DNA from: an uncultured Rikenellaceae bacterium
GTDB lineage: Bacteria > Bacteroidota > Bacteroidia > Bacteroidales > Rikenellaceae
DNA: 7,002 nt
Direction of reading: 5' to 3'
NCBI GenBank assembly: GCA_947074135.1
Contig: CAMTOL010000117.1
Location: 1-7,002, forward strand
Shown: piece after piece, positions 6,032-7,002 of the stretch
Numbering within the stretch: position 1 is the stretch's first letter
How the letters are laid out: each line of letters opens with the position of its first letter
The notes under the pieces: generated by a model
What the model saw: the letters and a program-made list of their open reading frames with translations, nothing else
Databases searched by the model: none
What the model was told of the DNA's origin: nothing
Position numbers and translations under genes: made by a program

Positions 6032-6905
6032 CAACAACAGTTATTCCTGCACCGCCAAACCGTTCGTGCTCGTCACTCACCCGTTTCACCATTGGCTCGC
6101 TACGCAAATATCTGCGAACCTCCTCCTTAAGCGCCCCAGTACCCTTTCCGTGCAGAATCTTAACTTGACGTTGTCCTAGAATTATGGCATCATCGACAAA
6201 TCGTTGCAGTTTCTCCAAAGCATCAGCAGCTCTCATTCCCCTAATATCTAGCTGCGTTGTAAAGTTCATAGCAGCCTCCATTGTTACACTCCCAGCACTC
6301 TTTTTCGTATCTTCGCCTACATCTCTGAGCGAAGCTAAACTAGAGAGTGCGCCAATCGAAGAGTTTGAAGTCGATTTCGCAGCTCCAGAACTCGAAATTT
6401 TAAGCCTCGACAACTCAACAGTCGAGCTAAGCATTCCAAAGGCAACAGTCGCTTTTTTTCCATTCATCGAAAGCACTTTCCCAGGCGTCCCAGCACCGTC
6501 AAGAACAACATACGAACCAACTTCAATAGGTTTTATAACTGGTTTCTTTGTTATTTTTGGTTCGTTAGCTTTGAGCTCCTGACGCTCTTTCGAACGTTTT
6601 GTTCTACGTGCTTCACGCTCTTTCAACTGCTCAATCTTACGCTCTATATTTGGGTCAATCGCCGTTTCACTCTCAACTTCGGTTTTGAATGTTTCTACTT
6701 TTTTACGAGCCTCTCTTGTACGCTCTTTTTCGGCTTGCGACTCTTTAATCTCACGTATTGTATTTTCAATGAGCGCATTAGCCTCTTTAACAATACGAGC
6801 CGCCTCTGATTTAGCCTCCTTGATTAGTTTTGCTCTCTCTTTTTTAATTTCAGACAATTCGCTCTCCGCGGACCACGCGGGTTTTTCATCTCTATTGTTA
6901 GCCAA
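6024..6905 (-). CDS. mutS2: MutS2 C-terminal part (coiled coil, KOW-like, Smr domain)
   Basis: The open frame encodes the last 290 or so residues of an endonuclease MutS2, a MutS paralogue linked to ribosome rescue and recombination control. A charged, Lys/Glu-rich coiled coil covers about 14-115, with EIKKERAKLIKEAK (19-32) and IENTIREIKE (46-55) typical of the family. IEVGSYVVLDGAGTPGKV at about 127-144 begins a KOW-like barrel. A Ser-rich linker (171-206) leads into the Smr nuclease domain, with LDIRG at 219-223, HGKGTGAL at 252-259 and FGGAGITVVEF at the end. The ATPase and clamp domains (about 500 residues) should lie upstream, outside the window. The frame is closed by TAG at 6942-6944; the TTG at 6905 is only a nominal start, and no ATG is near. 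The gene is probably broken just upstream rather than a free-standing Smr protein. Confidence 0.82.
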   Translation of the reverse strand: MANNRDEKPAWSAESELSEIKKERAKLIKEAKSEAARIVKEANALIENTIREIKESQAEKERTREARKKVETFKTEVESETAIDPNIERKIEQLKEREARRTKRSKERQELKANEPKITKKPVIKPIEVGSYVVLDGAGTPGKVLSMNGKKATVAFGMLSSTVELSRLKISSSGAAKSTSNSSIGALSSLASLRDVGEDTKKSAGSVTMEAAMNFTTQLDIRGMRAADALEKLQRFVDDAIILGQRQVKILHGKGTGALKEEVRRYLRSEPMVKRVSDEHERFGGAGITVVEF

Positions 6906-7002
6906 ATGAATACTTTTTCGGTTATTTGTCCAGTCTCTTTTCTACCTTTTCGGTGCTCTAACCGCTTTTTCTCGCGTCCATTTTTTTCTTGCTCATCACT
7001 CC
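6906..7002 (-). pseudogene. mutS2: Frame-disrupted upstream continuation of mutS2
   Basis: MutS2-like linker peptides continue here but in other frames. One minus-strand frame reads REKKRLE at the end of 6956-7000, a second reads TEKVEKRLDK at 6925-6954, and the third frame contains the downstream coiled coil. Each step is a +1 change (extra base, or two lost). The stretch from about 6855 to 6910 also holds residues (NNRDEKPAWSAES) and a GC-rich palindrome (CCGCG at 6866-6870, CGCGG at 6876-6880) that do not look like MutS2. This fits a decayed gene or sequencing/assembly error; the window ends before this can be decided. Confidence 0.5.

Noticed and set aside
6184..6582. Plus-strand open frame of 132 codons opposite MutS2
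   Set aside because: It is the mirror of the Smr, linker and KOW coding sequence; its Ser-rich hydrophobic translation is what an antisense frame of charged coiled-coil and linker codons gives.
1..7002. CRISPR arrays, tRNA or rRNA genes, insertion sequences and riboswitches
   Set aside because: I saw no spaced direct repeats, no tRNA-like cloverleaf, no transposase motifs and no leader long enough to hold a known riboswitch.

Overview
The window looks like chromosomal DNA from a member of the Bacteroidota, most likely the order Bacteroidales. Four things suggest this: the GalK and FucP/GluP-type transporter sequences have the form familiar from gut Bacteroidales; the start-codon contexts are AT-rich with no clear Shine-Dalgarno sequence; there is a TAnnTTTG-type promoter box at 5108-5115; and there are remnants of a short Crp/Fnr-type regulator and a MutS2. 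Genus cannot be fixed from the sequence.

Layout, left to right. Positions 1-189 hold the degraded C-terminal end of a Crp/Fnr-family regulator (+), interrupted by in-frame stops. A strong hairpin at 208-238 ends the minus-strand operon. The core is a four-gene, minus-strand cluster, transcribed right to left: a sugar-nucleotide-type nucleotidyltransferase (4944-4039), aldose 1-epimerase galM (3970-2903), a FucP/GluP-family MFS sugar transporter (2858-1539) and galactokinase galK (1436-276). Two structured intercistronic elements sit inside it: a 14-bp perfect inverted repeat between the nucleotidyltransferase and galM, and a 12-bp hairpin between the transporter and galK. Diverging from the cluster is a membrane-anchored protein with an M23/LytM-like domain (5120-5980, +). 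Convergent with that gene is the C-terminal part of MutS2 (6905-6024, -). Its upstream continuation (6906-7002) is broken across all three minus-strand frames.

How the genes work together. The MFS permease would bring galactose (or glucose) through the inner membrane by proton symport. GalM would interconvert the anomers, since beta-galactosidases release beta-D-galactose and GalK uses the alpha form. GalK would then make alpha-D-galactose 1-phosphate. The usual next enzymes, GalT and GalE, are not in the window. The nucleotidyltransferase at the head of the cluster is therefore the most interesting gene: it could activate a sugar 1-phosphate such as Gal-1-P, but its substrate is not readable from the sequence. 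The M23-like and MutS2 genes appear to be unrelated neighbours.

No entirely new system is evident. The points that deserve a second look are the M23-like protein that has lost every metal ligand, the nucleotidyltransferase placed in a galactose operon, the two intercistronic RNA hairpins, the possible leaderless promoter, and the broken genes at both ends of the window.
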